This document shows, piece after piece, positions 4,631-5,316 of a DNA stretch of 5,316 nt (the stretch's first letter is position 1; each line of letters opens with the position of its first letter). The DNA lies in assembly GCA_030613285.1 (NCBI GenBank), contig JAUWME010000197.1:1-5316 (forward strand). Direction: 5' to 3'. A program made the position numbers and the translations under genes. Source of the DNA: Candidatus Zymogenus sp. GTDB taxonomy: Bacteria > Desulfobacterota > Zymogenia > Zymogenales > Zymogenaceae. Below the pieces are notes generated by a model. The model saw only the letters and a program-made list of their open reading frames with translations, was not told the origin of the DNA and made no database searches.

Positions 4631-5316
4631 ATGACAAGGGGAAAGTACTGGAATGAAGAGATGGAGACCATGTCTCCCGATAAACTTGAGAAACTGGAGG
4701 CGGGTCTCCTTTCAGCGGAATTGGACTATATCTACGATAAGTCCCCATTTTATAGGGCAAAGTGGGAAGAGGCCGGTGTAGGGCCGAAGGACTTTACAGC
4801 AATGGAGGACCTTGCAAAGTTTCCGTTCACCACAAAAGATGATTTGAGAAAGACCCAGGAGGATGTAGGTGGACTGGGGGGACACCAGTGTTGCGATACT
4901 GACAAGTTAGTGAGAATCCAGGGCACCAGCGGCACCACGGGAAGACCCCTCTACATCGGTCTTACGGCAAACGATACAGATATCTGGAAGGAGCTTTTTG
5001 CCCGTCATGCCTGGACGGGGGGTATAAGAACAGGGGATTCCTTTATCAACCCCGCAAATTTTGCTCTCTTTGTGGGGGGGCTTTCGGAATCGGTCTCGGC
5101 AGAAGCTATGGGATTTTGCGTAATCCCGGCGCCCCTGGGAAGTACCGGCCTCGATAAGCTCTTTGAATTGATTACAGAATTTCGCCCGACCGTCCTCTTT
5201 GCCACACCTTCCGCCACGGTATTTCTTGCCGACTACGTTAGGGGCAATCTCAAGATGGAACCGGTGGACCTTGGATTCAAAAAAGGCTTTATGGCCGGAG
5301 AGGCCCTGACCGAAGA
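4631..5316 (+). CDS. PaaK-like phenylacetate-CoA ligase family protein (3' end outside window)
   Basis: The first 228 codons of an adenylate-forming (ANL superfamily) acyl-CoA ligase of the phenylacetate-CoA ligase type; full-length members are about 430 residues, so about half is missing. These enzymes activate a carboxylic acid with ATP to an acyl-adenylate and then to the CoA thioester, in the cytoplasm. Visible: N-terminal YWNEEMETMSPDKL (6-19), SPFYRAKWEEAGV (38-50), DLAKFPFTTKDDLR (60-73), the phosphate-binding loop GTSGTTGRP (98-106), PTVLFATPSATVFLADY (186-202) with the TPS motif, and AGEALTE (222-228), matching the GAEPWTE-like motif. ATG 4631 is supported by GGAGG at 4617-4621, nine bases upstream; later Met codons at residues 11 and 14 lack such a site. 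Neighbouring permease and amidohydrolase suggest a catabolic cluster. The actual acid is unknown; PaaK-like paralogues also serve benzoate- or amino-acid-derived acids, so no gene symbol is assigned. Confidence 0.92.
   Translation, partial: MTRGKYWNEEMETMSPDKLEKLEAGLLSAELDYIYDKSPFYRAKWEEAGVGPKDFTAMEDLAKFPFTTKDDLRKTQEDVGGLGGHQCCDTDKLVRIQGTSGTTGRPLYIGLTANDTDIWKELFARHAWTGGIRTGDSFINPANFALFVGGLSESVSAEAMGFCVIPAPLGSTGLDKLFELITEFRPTVLFATPSATVFLADYVRGNLKMEPVDLGFKKGFMAGEALTE

Overview
The window reads as ordinary chromosomal DNA of a bacterium with moderate GC content. The gene mix is a PaaK-type CoA ligase, an APC permease, an amidohydrolase-2 protein and a V4R-like fragment. Together with intergenic palindromes of the widespread proteobacterial GTCATTCCC/GAATCCAG type, this suggests an anaerobic degrader such as a Desulfobacterota (deltaproteobacterial) lineage. 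No rRNA or other phylogenetic marker is present, so this assignment is an inference.

Layout: a divergent promoter region at about 1767-2000 splits the window in two. To the left, three genes run on the minus strand. They are hpt (hypoxanthine phosphoribosyltransferase, 1236-1766), then a zinc-ribbon protein with a Gly/Gln-rich ten-residue repeat (514-1104, possibly starting at 1176), then a GTG-started gene cut by the window edge (1-451). To the right, three genes run on the plus strand. They are an amidohydrolase-2 family protein (2001-2873), an APC-superfamily amino-acid/organic-acid permease (3186-4571), and the first 228 codons of a PaaK-like acyl-CoA ligase (4631 to the window end). Each side has a candidate sigma-70 promoter with a perfect TTGACA -35 box and a 17-base spacer. 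An 8-bp-arm palindrome sits just upstream of the rightward promoter. The 312-base gap between the amidohydrolase and permease genes is filled with copies of an imperfect palindromic repeat.

How the genes may work together: permease and CoA ligase lie 59 bases apart, which fits uptake of a carboxylic acid (aromatic or amino-acid derived) followed by activation to its CoA thioester. The amidohydrolase may act on the same compound, but three of its usual metal-ligand positions are substituted, so its chemistry is uncertain. hpt is a purine-salvage housekeeping gene with no evident link to the rest.

The points most worth a second look are the amidohydrolase's altered metal site, the regular Gln/Gly repeat fused to a zinc ribbon, and the two-unit palindromic repeat cluster. 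I see no clearly new multi-gene system.
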